From assembly GCA_021229015.1 (NCBI GenBank), contig CM037794.1, forward strand, positions 44,879,237-44,943,236: a DNA stretch of 64,000 bases. The letters are read 5' to 3'. Both the position numbers and the translations under genes were made by a program. The notes under the pieces are model-generated. The model was not told the origin of the DNA. It saw nothing but the letters and a program-made list of their open reading frames with translations, and ran no database searches. This DNA is from Solen grandis (lineage: Eukaryota > Mollusca > Bivalvia > Adapedonta > Solenidae). This document shows positions 1-12,900 of this stretch, one piece after another (within the stretch, counting starts at the first letter, position 1; every line of letters begins with the position of its first letter).

Positions 1-226
1 CATAAGTATATATTGTTTAGACAGTCATAATTATCAACAATATTTCAAACTAAAACTATCACTACCCCCACATTCTGTCTTGAACTCTTCAAGCAATCTG
101 AGTTTACCATGGTATGTGAAGTTATACAACAAATATGTAGCTCCCACAGAAGATCATGAGTATTCGAAAGACAAATTAAAAACATACACATGCATTTTTT
201 TTCTTAAATTGTAAACATGTATTTAC

Positions 227-3200
227 CTTGAGAAATACTTCCAAATCTATCACATTTTTCCTCAATGCTTCTCCTAAGTAATATATAGCATCTTCAATGG
301 CCTGCTCCTCAGCAAATGCCTTTAGCAGTCTAAAATGGATTCAAATAAACACATATTGATTGACAAGTGTAAAAACTGGATTACAACATTTTTTTTTTTT
401 GAAATTTAAAAACATATACTACTACTCAAACTTTGCAATGCACCAAATACTTCATCATTGTAAAATTGTTTTTTGTTATTGTATTCAAAAGCTTAAGATA
501 AATCTCTTCACTTATAATCAAAACTATATTGAGAGGTGAGAGCGAAAAGTGCTTATGTATTTATATGCACTTAGCCTAGTTTCACTCTCACCCCTTGATA
601 TACACTTTTCATAACAACATTTCAACTAAGAAGTAAAACAGATTATTGGATATGCTTGGTTCTTAGCTAATTTTGAGTAGAATATTAGTTATACCTACCT
701 ACCTATTTTTACATTTGAATAGAATAGTATGGACAAAAATTCAATCAACTTATCTTAAACCATTCACTATCATAAAAACAAAAAATGACAGCTATTGCTG
801 TCAATACTAAAATGTTAAACATGATACCCCGAATCCTTCAGAGTACTATTGCTGTAATCCTCTTATTTAAGATATATAAGACTAATAGGATGAAATTATA
901 ATCAACTTAAAGAAGAAAAAACTAGAGCTATCACTGAAATGATTAATACCCCCACAATATGCTGTGATACAGGAGAAGCCAGATTCCATAGGGAGCATAG
1001 ACAAGAACCTGAATACATAGTATAATGGTTATGATAGTAAGTAATAAGTAAGTAAAGTTTTTATTTAAAGTGGATAGAGAGTCAGTTATGGTTGTTTGGC
1101 ATAGTAGTTTAAAAGTTTAGAGTTACGGTTCTTGGACACTGCACTTCTTGTCGCCATCTGTTTATATTTTATGTTTCAAGTAAATACCATGTATAATATT
1201 CGAGTTATGTTCAGGACAAGAATAAAAAAGCAGTTTAACAAAGGACAAGAAAAGCAGAAATAACCAAAGGGAGATAATTAAAAAATGGGACCAGGGCAAT
1301 AACTCTGCCATCCTTGAGACAACTCAAGTGATATTTATGCCACACACCTCTCCATCTGATTATCAATGCACATGCAAAATTTGAACTGAATTGGTTAAGA
1401 AATGTAGAAGAAGTTTGTGTCACAGGATATTTATAATCGAATCAGGGGCAATAACTCTGTAATCCTTGAGATAACTCAAGTGAAATTTATGTCATGCAAC
1501 TCTCTATCTGATTATCAATGCACATGCAAAATTTGAACTGAATCGGTTAAGAAATGTAGAAGAATTTCGCGTCACAGGATATTTAGAGTCGAATCAGGGG
1601 CAATAACTCTGTAATCCTTGAGATAACTCAAGGGAAATTTGTGTCTAACACATCTACTGCTCCTAATTAATATCTATGCCAAGTATTAGGTGAATCAGAT
1701 TGAAACTGAAGGAGGATTTCACCTGACAAGACTTTTCAAGTTGATTCAGGGGCAAAAGCTACATAATCCTTGTGCAAACAAACGTGAAATTTGCATCTTG
1801 CACATCTACTGCTCCTGATGAACATTTATGCCAAGTATCTGGTGAATCGGACTGAAAGTGAAGGAGGAGTTCAATGGACAAGATCTTGCAGACAGACTGG
1901 ATGAATGACAGACTGATTCTAGTATACCCCCTTCAAACTTCATTTGCGGGGATATTACTACCAAGTCAGTTTACATAGACCAGCTTATCTAACCAGTGTA
2001 AGTGTAAGATATGTGGCCATAGTTTTACCTACTTTTCTTTTTTTCAAAAGAACATGTGCTTTATGTGTGAGCACTAAACCTAGGTTTGAACAGAAACTTT
2101 AAAAAGATCAACAGGAGGACGAGTTACACAAAGTTGAACTTTCAAAACATTGTCTGGATTGAATAAAATCCTAGCCATCAAAACCCTACAGATCTGCACC
2201 ATGAAACAAGGGGACTTACTGTCTGTAGAGGGGTGCTGTGGTGTCCACTGCCTCGTCAATACTCAGCTGTTCCTGACCCTCCAAGCGAGACAAGCTCTCT
2301 TTGACCTCTGCATCCTTCTGTTTCAGTAGTGTGATGTTGGCATCTATCTCTGTCTGCAATACATCACCAGGTTAAATATAGGTTTATATTGACAGGGAGA
2401 TGTGACTATTAACTATGACAAGAGTGTTCTTCTTTGTGTCATCTGCTGAAGTGTGACATACAGAAGTGTGACGTACAGACAGATGAAGAAAAGGTGACAA
2501 AAAAGAAGAAGCAAGTTTTGTTTATGTTATATATAAAGCGACACACCTTTTCCTTCTCCAGATCTCGTGTCATCTGTTCCAGTTTATCCTTCCCTTTCAG
2601 CAGATCTGCCTGGGTTTTGTACAGGACATCCATCTCAGCCTGCAAACACATGGCAGAACAGGTAACTTGTACAGTGTGGGTCTATTGTAACATGCTCTAT
2701 AATCACATGAAAACCATTGTAACACTGTATATTTTGCTACATGCATAATGAAACTTTACCATGAGATAAGATTTAAACTTTATCATACACATAGAGAGGA
2801 CATTTAAATTGCAAATGTTAATTTACTTTATCAAGACTGCAGAAAGTACAGCACATTAAGACATTCTGACAGCAATTTAACTGGGCCCATGTTTTCCTTG
2901 GCGTGAGATTGACTTTAAAAAAAGAAGTCAAGAGCCTGCAAGTAGGATGACTCCAACAAGAGAGTGAGTCAAATCCTGACTTACCTGAGCTTGAGCAAAT
3001 GTTTCCTTCAGTCGCCACTTCATTTTGTCCTCTACAGCCGACAAGAGGGACGCCTTTAGATGCTCCTCGGTCACTGTGCTGGTTCCACTAATGGAGGATG
3101 AACCTGGTAGGAAAATATCAGGTACCAGTCATTAACAGACAGATCATATAGAATATGATAGAAATCCTACCATATCCTGTATTCCCTTGATGTCCTGTAT

Positions 3201-6200
3201 CTTATTCTACATACCAGTATACTTAAACTTGATATAAATCTTTGCAAATAAAAAAAAATATTGGTACTTAACATTTCCACTCTCCAATGCATCCAAACAA
3301 TGTCAATGTAAGTGCAACTCAATACTGTTTAACATTATTTATTGCATAAAAAAGAACATTTATCTTAGTCAGTGAATCAATTTAAACAAGAAATGTTTGT
3401 GAAACATATATGCCCCCCTCATATGCCATAATATGTATATAACTATATTACATGCAAGGAGTTTGCCTTCATAATGTTGGCTTGTCACAAAAAATTCTCA
3501 AACTTCAAAAATTTGAGTGAAAATATAATGTGCTAAAATGTGGAACTAAACATTTACTGAAATAAAACCAGACACAATGAGATTTTGAGTTATTAGTCAG
3601 ACAATGCTTAAATCGTACAAAATGTTTATAAGAATCCAACTTATTAATTTGAAAACAGGGTTTTCTACATTTATAAGCAACAACTACATGAGGTTAGGAC
3701 CTTAAGAGTAAAAATAAAATAGAAGTTATCACTTGGGCAAGACATTTATATAATGAAAATATATCAACATGTGACATTGTGAACTTGACCTTTGGATGTT
3801 GACACCCAAATCAATAGAGGTCATCTACTCATTATAAGGAACAACCACATATAGTCTGAAATAGGACTAAAATTTTATTTGGATATACAAATGCAACCTT
3901 GTGACCTTGACCTTTGAGGTAATGACACCAAAATCAATAGGGGTCATCTACTAATCATGAGCAACAACCACAAGAAGTTTGAGACTTAAAGGTCAAATAG
4001 AACTTAAGTTATCACTCGGACAAGGTCTGGTATTATACATACACAACATGTGACCTTGTGACCTTGACCTTTGAGGTAATGACACCAAAATCAATAGGGG
4101 TCATCTACTAATCATGAGCAACAACCACATGAAGTTTGAGATTTAAAGGTCAAATAGAACTTAAGTTATCACTCGGACAAGGTCTGGTCTACCGACAGAC
4201 CGACGGACCTACCGACATGAGCAAAGCAATATACCCCCTCTTCTTCGAAGGGGGGCATAAAAATAATAACTAGAATTGTCACTACAATCAACAATGAAGG
4301 TGATTTATATACCCACACAGCTGACATTTGCCAAGAGTTGAACTTTGCCTTATTTCACTGAGATAAACAAAAGTACATGTATCAACAAATGTTTTAATCT
4401 GTCACTCAACCGGTTTATGAGATGATGATTGGACAATGTCAACAGACTTGTGACAGACCCCTATATGTATACATACCCCGTCCCCATTTATTTTTGTGTG
4501 GGTGTATAAAATGAGGCATGGGATCATTTGTTTCATTTCACTTCTGTAATTGTGTGGTTTATCAGTCGAAAAAAAAAAGTAACTCACAAACAAACTGCAT
4601 GGAGAAGCCATGTTATCTTTGCTGACAGCAAAGTATCTGGGTAATCAGTGTTTTTCATATCCTGATACTGGGTCAACCAATCCTAGAAGTACTCTTGTGC
4701 TAAGCATTAAGCACAAAGGTGATACACCAGTGCCATTTCTATATGTTGCAGCTCAGAATCAAACACATAAACCCTATGACCAGGAAGCAAAGGCTCTGAT
4801 GTTTAGCCCAAAGGGGTGAGTCTATGACCGATTGCTACATACCTATAACAATAACACGGTGTAACTTACTTGTATAGGTGGAAGAATAACTGTTGGCTGT
4901 ACTTTCTGAATAAGGAGGAGGGTAGGGCGTGTTGCCATGGTAACTTGATGTCGCCGAGGATACTGGGTAGTTAGGATAGCCTGTGTATCCTGTGGACTGT
5001 GCTGGGTACCCTGGTAACAATATCATAAGAATACATTAATATTAGTCTGACAGCATTGAATGACTTACCAGTCATCTTAATTAACCAACAGTCATCAACA
5101 ATTAAAGGATCATCTTCAGGCCAAAATATTAGTATATTGTCTCAACTTCCACTAACAATACTTTGATCAAAATAATACTTAAATCATTCAATATGTAGAA
5201 AGCATTTTATGAAATACTCAACTAAGTGACTAAGTTGAAATGAATTATTATCTTAAGCACTTACAATATATTTAAAAAAATGAAATAGATGGGTGTTTTT
5301 ATAAAAGGAACATGAAGGATGACATTAACCCATCAGTATCCAAGTACTAGAGGAGTTCAAGCCTGGTCATCTAGAACTTGTTTCAAACTATAGGTATTAC
5401 TGTATAGAAGAGGAATCTGAGGATCCATGTATAATCTAACACATTAATATTTACCCTCATGCTTCCAAACAGAAACAAGATTAACTTGTTGTTTTCATAT
5501 TTTAAGATATTTTAAGGAATATCAAGTCAATCACAATGTCCATCATGATTGTTTACCATGTTACCAATGAGCAGGGTTCCCACAAAATTGGAAAATCATT
5601 TTTTTTTTACTTTTCCCTGACCAAACTCAAAATTCCTTGACCAAATTAAGCACAAATCCAGCAGCAAATAGGGATCATCTATGAATGATGGTGTGCCAGT
5701 TGGATGCTAATGGGAACTTATTTAGTATTATGCCAATCTGACAATTCAAACTGACTGAAAAAAGCCAAATTGAAGAAACTGCCTTAGCCTTTCCTTATTA
5801 TAATCCTCCTACTGTTTGGTTGACATTCCTTGATTGTAAATTTCCTTGACTTTTTCTGAATTTCCCTGACTTTTTCTGAATTTCCCTGACTTTTCCCTGA
5901 CCTTGAAAAAGAGAGAGAGCACAAGGCAGATTTGACCTCTTCCTACCTCAAAACCCCATTTTGCAACACACTGTTGCTTCAAAATAATTTGAAAACTACC
6001 TTGAAATCTCTGATCAAGAAACAAACCTCTAATCAGATAGAAATATTGTCTGACTCTTGATAAAAAAAGTTTAGATATATGGATTATAACTTTTTTACAA
6101 GTCATTTAAGCTACTATAAAGTATATTAATTTACACATAATGTATCATATGCAATAAATGTTCATTCATGAACAAACTCACCTGTGAATTGGTTTGGATA

Positions 6201-9200
6201 GCCTGTTTGTTGGGGGTAACCCGTTTGTTGGGGGTAGGGTGTGGAGGAAGGGTATGACGTACTTGTGTTGGGCATACCAGGCATCGGCATTGGAAACGAG
6301 TTACCCCCTGCTGGTGGGTAGGGTGTGGAGCCGGGCTGCGGGTATCTGGGCTGTTGTTGCTGCTGGACGCGTGAGTAGACGGGTGGCTCATCTCCGAATA
6401 CAATAGTCAAGATCTGTATCATCCCCAGCAGGTCAGAGTCCGGCTGTACACAGAGTCCGGGTTTGTCAGATTTAATAATTTAATTTAAGAGTCTGTTTTT
6501 CAATCGATTCATACACTATTAAATTGGAAAATACAAATACTATTACAGAATACGAAGTAATGTCTATCAAAATGTGAAGATCTTTCAGGTTTGGTCTCAA
6601 GGTAGTACACAGCTTGGCACAATGACGTCTGAACTTGGAACAGCAACTACATTGATCATTAATTTTCTCTATTTGTAACAAATATTTGTTTTTGTTTTAT
6701 TGGTTTTAACATCCCACTGGCAGTACTTCATTCATTTGGAGACTATGTCTACTTGAGACAGATATAGTAGACATGATACCAGACCTAGTCATATTATCCT
6801 GACACAGGGCCAATCAGTCCTGGAACTACTCTTATATGCTGAGCGCTAAGTAAGGGAGATGTACCAGTACCTTTTTTTAAAACTTTGGTATATCCTGGTC
6901 GGGGATCAAACCCACAACCTTCCGTTCCCATGGTGGACGCTCTAACCACTCAGCCAACAGGTCACTGTTGTATCATATGGTTAATTGAAACATAACTATA
7001 TGAAGTTCATTAGGTCTAACGTCATAGTTCAAGAGACATTTTCATGCAATGTCTTTTGAAGATCATAAGAGTTTCAAGTACAGTTGTTCCTTCAATCATT
7101 GTATCATATAAAGGTAAACATACCATACAGTAAGCAAGAAGATTTTGAATGTTTTATGAATCATACTGATGAAAATACAATCATGTAATAAAGATCCTTT
7201 GGACTTAACCCACTTTGAACAGTCCCACTGCAGTTCATACACTGGTGACCTGAAAGCAGCTTGTTCATGATTGTCTTTGTTTTCTGACAAATAAACTTAC
7301 ATTTCAAAGGAAACACTATATTTTGTAAACACACATTGGGGAAAACCGATCAAATATTGAAAAAAGTATCTCCAAAGCAGGTGCTTGCTGTACTATGTGA
7401 GGCATACTGAAACATAGTCCAGAGCCCAGGTAGTGAATTTCTAAGTATGAAGTGAGTGCATGTGTGAAGAGAAAATGTAATTAGTCATGTAACTGCACAC
7501 GGAAATAGAAATTCTAAATATAGGGTTTTATTATTCTAAATAAAAGTTTTATACAATTTGTAATGCTATAGCCTATGATGTAGAAACCAACTTTTTTTTT
7601 TTAAACTATAACGGAATGTTGCACTGGGTGACCATGCCGCATCTGTAGATGGGCATTGATAGAGGTAACACACACTCATAGTTTAAATCAAATTCTTAGT
7701 CAATGACTGTCTGTGAATTAGCGGCTGTAACTGATCGTACAGGCCAATAAAGAAGTGTAGGGTTTGACCTCAAAATTTCAAATTTCAAACCTTTTGACAC
7801 TTTGTAAAACAAGAGGGCCATGATGGCCCTGAATCGCCTGAGTACCATTGCTTCAACTGATGTCAAGGTTTTTAAACAGACAAGGATTCTGATATAACTT
7901 TATCTAAAACAATTTACCCCTGACAATACTACACACCAAATATCTAAGCAATGGGCCATATGGTTTCAGAGAAGACTTGGGCGCAGGGTCATTTATCACC
8001 GTAGGGCCAAGACTTTGAAAATCTTTGTAATGAACCATTAGATGCTACTACATACCAAAAATCTGGGGTTTGGGTTTAATCTTGGTAGTGGCCCATAAGA
8101 TGATGCTACATACCAAATATCTAAGCTCTAGGCCTTATGGATTCATAGAAGAAGATTTTTTAAGATTTTCCTATATAACTCTGTGTAAAACAAGTGACCC
8201 CTGGTGCGGGGTCATTTATCACCATAGGGCTATGATTTGTACAATCTTGGTAGTGGCCCATAAGATGATGCTACATACCAAATATCTAAGCTCTAGGCCT
8301 TATGGATTCATGGAAGAAGATTTTTTAAGATTTTCCTATATAACTCTGTGTAAAACAAGTGACCCCTGGTGCGGGGTCATTTATCACCATAGGGCTATGA
8401 TTTGTACAATCTTGGTAGTGGCCCATAAGATGATGCTTCATACCAAATATCTAAGCTCTAGGCCTTATGCATTAATGGAAGAAATTTTTTTAAGATTTTC
8501 CTATATAACTCTGTGTAAAACAAGTGACCCCTGGTGCGGGGTCATTTATCACCATAGGGCTATGATTTATACAATCTTGGTAGTGGCCCATAAGATGATG
8601 CTACATACCAAATATCTAAGCTCTAGGCCTTGCAGTTTTGCAGAAGAAGATTTTCAAAGTTTGCATTTTTAAAATCTATTTTTAGCTCCTGTGACCTAAT
8701 TATGCAATGGACCAGAACCATTTATACAACTTTAGTAGAGCTTCATCCAAGGAACATTCCTGCAAAATATTTTTCAAATTGGCCAAGCCGTTTAGGAGGA
8801 GATGTTGTTTGAAGCAATTGTTGACGCCGGACGCACGGACGGACGCACGGACGACGGACAAAAGGCGATCAGAAAAGCTCACCTTGAGCACGTTGTGCTC
8901 ATGTGAGCTAAAAAAAAAGAACATAAAATACAGCTATTCAGATATTTTAAGATGTTACTCTGACCCTGAGTTATCCTTATTAGAGAGGCACCTGCCATGT
9001 GACTTACATATCTCCATTCCCGGAGGTAAGGCAGGTCCACCTTGCCTGTCCTATCCACATTCCTCCCTTCTTTAATCTGCATGCTGGCTGTGGGTCGTAC
9101 ATACACAATGGGAGGATTGTACGGGTGTGTGTCCATCAACCAGATACATACTGGGATGTTGTACACATTGCCTGAAAAATCAACACTGGGGTCTTCATTT

Positions 9201-11494
9201 CCTTTTTTCCATAATGGAAATTGCTCTACAATTTTCAGTATCTTTAAACTTTTAATAATTTTCTATGTCAAAGGACACAATACAACACTCAGACCTTTTT
9301 TTCAAAATTTAAAAATAAGATCCATTTCTTATAACAAAAGATAAAACAAAACTTAAATGTAACAAGTATGTAATGTATATATCAGCAGAGCAAGAAAAAA
9401 TAAAATAGGTACCAGTAACATAAGATAGTCTAGAGTGTTGTTCTTACCTTTATATGTGACAGGAATTGTTCCGTCTAGCTGTAGCAATGTCTTTCTTATT
9501 CCATCATTGAACACTGAAACATTCAAAAATGTCTAGCCATTTACTCTTTAACACAAAAGCTATCAGGAAAATGACCCGTCAACTTGCCCAAAGCCAATCC
9601 AGTTCACAAATAATGAGTAGACTGATCAACTTTTAATACTGTTTACATCATTCAAATATACTTATGTAAGTTTGGAGATGAAAAACTGTTTCAACTGAGA
9701 ATTGTGTACATACTAATCTGGCTATCAGTGATGTTAATGATGGTGTAAAAAGGCATGTAGTACATTAAAGTGCTTACTTAGCAATATTTCAAAACATATT
9801 CTATGTTTTATTTTTAGCAGTTTGATTTTATTTTGTTCTTAAATTGTTTCAGGGGGAAAAATGCTTTGAAAGAACACAAATTTCACCTATCCTAATCATA
9901 TTACACAAAAACTTTTTAAATTAAAGTTTCTATGATTTCCATTTGTCACCAAAAATCTTCTATTGTTGCTTTTTTCTTAAATATTTTTTATCTTATTGTC
10001 TTATACAGAAGAAGTTTTTCTGATGAAGCAGTGTACTTTGCTTTAATAAGCTTACTGAAAATAGCTTGTCTGTATTTATAAATTATTACAATCTATTAGG
10101 AAATCATTTTGTAATTTAACATTTTGATGAGATTAGGTTTTTCGAAGTCATTAAATGTCTTTTTGAGATTAGGGCATGATTTTTCATAATTAAATATGAT
10201 CCTTTTGTAAACAGAAGCCAGCCAACTGGCAAAACGTTTTCAGTGACTTTCATAGATAGAGTAAGATATACTTTACCATGGTCTTCTAGCTTTGGTCTGA
10301 GATCCGAGAAAGATGCAAACACTGACAAGACATCCCGTCTGGCTATATCTGAATGCTTGTACTGAAATAAACAATCATTTAGTTATATTCCATTAAATCT
10401 AAAAAAAATAATAACTTACAAGTTGTGTTTGTGGATGTTTTTTAACAGCTATTACTTATAAAACAAACTACAGTTACTTAATAAGTCTGGATTCTCATTC
10501 AAGATAACCCTAACTGTGGTATCTGCTACTTGAGAATACTCATGATTAAACCTCCAAAGTTCTGGAATCTGAAACAATCAACTAGGAAGAATTCAGAATG
10601 CATTCATTTTCGATTCTAATTTGTTTCAAGAGGCTTCAACATGACAGAGATAAGCAACTGAAAGTAATCCTTCATAGAGGGTGTACCTCTTAGTCTTAAT
10701 CCTAAACAGCAAGTGTACCTCAGTTAAGCGCAGTCTGCATCAATTCTTTTTAGGTATTATTACAAATGCATTTTTCTACTATATTTAATGTTTTACACAA
10801 CCACTAATTTTTTTTTGCTTTAATTATTCTTTTTAGTCTGGTGAATTCCACAAAGTCTGGTGATTACAGTTCTGGAACTTACGGCCTTCAACCACCTTGT
10901 ACATTAATATTAATCTAAGGCTAAATAGCCTGTCTTGTGATGCTTCTAGTTCTACTACTTAGTTCATTTTTGACATTGTTCTTAGTGCTCTACAAGTATA
11001 ATTTTGCACATAAAAATGCAAGTGCCCCAAATACATTTTAAGCTCCCCAATACATCAGATTTTTAAAATCTAACATTAAGGCCTGGGAAAAGCCCTACAG
11101 GACGACAGCTAGGCTATAAATTACATTTTTATCTACAGCATAGGTCGACACAATCACACTTGACTATTAAGCAATGGGTGGTTATAGTACACATTGTTTC
11201 CAGTAAATTCAATTGCCACCTGAATGCTAAACAAAACATCTTGAAAAGACAATGAAAAAGAAAGTATGGATCAATACTGATGCGATCAACCTTGTTATTG
11301 AAGTTATGTCATTTTATTAGGTCGTATTTCAGATTTCAAGAAAGTTAAATTAAAAATGCCACACAGAAAAATAATGGAGATGATTCATCTTAATATGACT
11401 TAAAATATTGAGTGGGTGGAGAAATGTAAATACAGATTTCAGTTTCATATACCTTGGAAAGAGAAGATTTGAGGAACTGTTCGTAGCTTGTCAT
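227..11494 (-). CDS. TSG101: TSG101, ESCRT-I subunit (C-terminal exon outside window)
   Basis: Coding exons, in transcript order: 11494-11453, 10361-10277, 9513-9448, 9171-9008, 6443-6182, 5010-4870, 3103-2985, 2639-2547, 2353-2220, 329-227. All junctions are GT-AG and every phase agrees, giving 403 residues. Residues 1 to about 140 form the UEV domain (ubiquitin E2 variant, no catalytic Cys), with YNIPVCIWLMDTHPYNPP, LPYLREW and VFGDEPPVYSR as in vertebrate TSG101. Residues 145-250 are a Pro/Tyr/Gln-rich linker, 260-365 a coiled coil, and 369-403 the start of the steadiness box. The start is secure: 14 residues precede the YKHSD segment, as in human. As a family, TSG101 sorts ubiquitylated cargo into endosomal vesicles and acts in cytokinesis. 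The exon ends in phase 0, so the missing last exon, about 30 codons in relatives, should lie left of base 1. It is divergent from the SPRY gene. Confidence 0.96.
1285..1965. repeat. Tandem-repeat element, 152-bp period (TSG101 intron)
   Basis: The phrase GGGCAATAACTCTG or a close variant recurs at 1294, 1446, 1598 and 1750, so the period is exactly 152 bp over about four units. Sequence between units is 70-90% alike by eye and the last units are more diverged. The block ends with GACAGACTGG-like sequence and a C4/G4 hairpin (CCCC...GCGGGG, 1927-1951). Confidence 0.85.
3386..4262. repeat. Hairpin-ended tandem-repeat element, about 157-bp core (TSG101 intron)
   Basis: The left end holds the short palindrome ATGTTTGTGAAACAT (3391-3405); the right end holds CCCCCTCTTCTTCGAAGGGG (4234 on). 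The core repeats GTGACCTTGACCTTTGAGG at 3901 and 4058, with a shortened, diverged unit at 3779. A GACAGACCGACGGACC tract precedes the right hairpin. It resembles pearl/DINE-type non-autonomous elements described in bivalves and other animals. Confidence 0.75.
4643..4820 (-). repeat. SINE family B, degraded copy
   Basis: This shares the segment around CCTGATACTGGGTCAACCAATCC and the AGTACTCTTGTGCTAAGC part with the copies at 6690 and 41685. The tRNA-like head would lie at the right end and is badly eroded (GAATCAAACACATAAACC). Confidence 0.6.
5570..5935. repeat. Diverged interspersed repeat with CCTTGAC/CCCTGAC motif
   Basis: Starts with GGGTTCCCACAAAATTGG and carries repeated TTTCCCTGAC and TTCCTTGAC phrases at both ends (5620-5660 and 5825-5905). 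I take it as an old interspersed repeat; class unknown. Confidence 0.4.
6690..6968 (-). repeat. SINE family B, tRNA-headed copy
   Basis: Read on the minus strand, the head GGCTGAGTGGTTAGAGCG (A box) and GGTTTGATCCCC (B box) form a degenerate tRNA-like promoter. The body includes ATATGCTGAGCGCTAAG, ACCAGACCTAGTCATATT and a TTTTAACATCCCACTGGCAG tail. It is the same family as 41685-41965. Confidence 0.75.
7809..8920 (-). repeat. Hairpin-ended tandem-repeat element, 165-bp core (TSG101 intron)
   Basis: The left end AACAAGAGGGCCATGATGGCCC contains the palindrome GGGCCATGATGGCCC. The right end has the near-perfect palindrome AGCTCACCTTGAGCAC-GTT-GTGCTCATGTGAGCT before A-runs. Inside, CTTGGTAGTGGCCCATAAG recurs at 8081, 8246, 8411 and 8576: exactly 165 bp. 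A GGACGCACGGACGG tract precedes the right hairpin. It is the opposite orientation of the element at 23361 and has the same ends. Because 165 is divisible by 3, a 200-codon open frame runs through the units; it is not a gene. Confidence 0.85.
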
Positions 11495-11999
11495 TTCCTG
11501 TATATATCAAACGCTGTTAAATGAATGTGGAGTCACAAATCTATCCTCATCTTCAAAGTTACTAGAGAATATCCGTCTAAAAGTTACTTTCCTTTTTTCT
11601 GTCAGATTTTTTAGACTGGTACGCTACAATATTGAAATCAGCGAAATCGGATCTTTTTATCAAAAAGATGACAAATTATCCGCAGTGGTTTGTGATCTCC
11701 ATTTGATACATCCTTGAAACTTGAATAATTGTAGACATTTTTATGATTTAATTGTTATCTCAAATTACTGACTGCAAAGTTCATCAATATTTAAACAAAT
11801 GACTAATTTATATTTTACATAGTAACAGTTAACGTCGATTCCGTTGATATGTTCTCATTAGGTTATTTACGATATAATTAGAATGCATCCGAAGTTGTGT
11901 ACATTTCCGGTAAACTTTATTTTGGCAACGTTTGAAAACAGCTTAATGAAATCAAATTATGTGTCTCATTGTCAGACAGTCATTTCATTAACAACACAG

Positions 12000-12150
12000 A
12001 ATTGTAATGTTTAGATGGACATACAGTCATAAGCCAGGGTAAGCTTTTTTGGCATTGCGTGTACTTAAAATAGCAATTGGCTCGACCGGGACTCGAACCC
12101 AGGGCCTCGGAAATACCGTTCCTGCACTCTAACAACTGAGCTACCAAGCC
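12000..12150 (-). repeat. tRNA-derived SINE fragment
   Basis: Bases 12150-12078 on the minus strand form a 73-nt tRNA-like cloverleaf: GGCTTGG acceptor arm pairing with TCGAGCC using two G-U pairs, A box TAGCTCAGTTGTTAGAG, B box GGTTCGAGTCC. The anticodon loop has C at position 33 and a stem mismatch, so a working tRNA is unlikely. About 75 bp of non-tRNA tail follow. Confidence 0.6.
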
Positions 12151-12508
12151 ACATGTCTTCTTGCCCATTGATTTATCACCAAATACCTGTATCCTGCTAC
12201 ATATACCCCCTTCAAATTTAGAATTTTTTCCCGACTTCTTATTAAGCAGTAATCTCTACTGAGATCCACTCCGGTTATTTTATTTTGTATTGGCCTCCGC
12301 TGGATCTCTACTCAGGCCTTATATAAAAGCTTCTGGAAATTTACACCGATACCTCTTCCTCGTTTCGGCCGTTCAAATCGATTGTTTTAGGTCGATGAAC
12401 ACCTAAAAATCCACGCAAATATAGTAAGAAGACATATTTTTCTTTCCATTTCATTCAGTATCATTGTCTTAGCTTACGGATTTCACCAGTTTTACAGTTC
12501 ATACTCAC

Positions 12509-12570
12509 GAAACCTCCAAACTCGCCGTTTAAGTCGCCATATTGTTTACATGCAAGGATTATCACGTGAC
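12509..12570 (-). promoter_or_regulatory. TSG101: TSG101 5' UTR exon with 3-codon upstream ORF
   Basis: A good splice donor (GTGAGT read on the minus strand) ends an untranslated exon at 12509. The acceptor of the first coding exon is at 11498-11499, three bases upstream of the ATG. Within the UTR exon an ATG at 12540-12538 opens a three-codon frame (ATGGCGACTTAA). The main frame is open upstream but has no earlier ATG. The 5' end of the exon is a guess; the donor is well supported. Confidence 0.6.
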
Positions 12571-12900
12571 TAATCTGTGATTGGATAACTACAGTTAGGT
12601 TCAGCTAGCGGGTTATGCGGTACAGAGCGTCGTGTGGTTTTCTCGATCTATAAGTAAATAGAACGTATTTCACATAAACTTTATTTTGAAAAATTGTTTT
12701 ATACAGCAAAATTTCTTTGATTTTGCCAGGGCCGACTTAATGGCAAAGAGCATTTACCTTTTGTTGTTGAACAGTCATAGCTGAACCGAGCTGTAGTTTA
12801 AACTGCTTCTCGCCTCTAGTCACGTGATCAATATTTGCAAAATGTCTGTTTAAAACTATGAAGTGAGCGGTTTGGTGCTTTCCGTCGCCGTATTTCATGA
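12560..12900. promoter_or_regulatory. Probable bidirectional promoter between TSG101 and the SPRY gene
   Basis: TSG101 runs left and the SPRY gene runs right from this interval. It contains two copies of the palindrome TCACGTGA (12562-12569 and 12820-12827), an E-box form known to bind bHLH-zip factors such as TFEB/MITF and USF. No TATA box is obvious. The interval is bracketed by an inverted repeat (12392-12487 against 12893-12990). A donor-like site, CAGTAAGC, lies in the right arm near 12904 and could end the first untranslated exon of the SPRY gene. Promoter function is inferred from gene arrangement. Confidence 0.5.

Noticed and set aside
6131..6422. Alternative frames on both strands over the TSG101 linker exon
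   Set aside because: They are shadows of the Pro/Gln/Tyr-rich coding exon 6182-6443, whose frame continues in phase on both sides.
8070..8672. 200-codon open frame with repeated peptides
   Set aside because: It follows from a 165-bp tandem repeat whose period is a multiple of three, on the strand opposite TSG101 within an intron. No domain and no start context.
12078..12150. Functional tRNA gene
   Set aside because: Cloverleaf-like with good A and B boxes, but the anticodon loop lacks T33, the anticodon stem has a mismatch, and a SINE-like tail follows.
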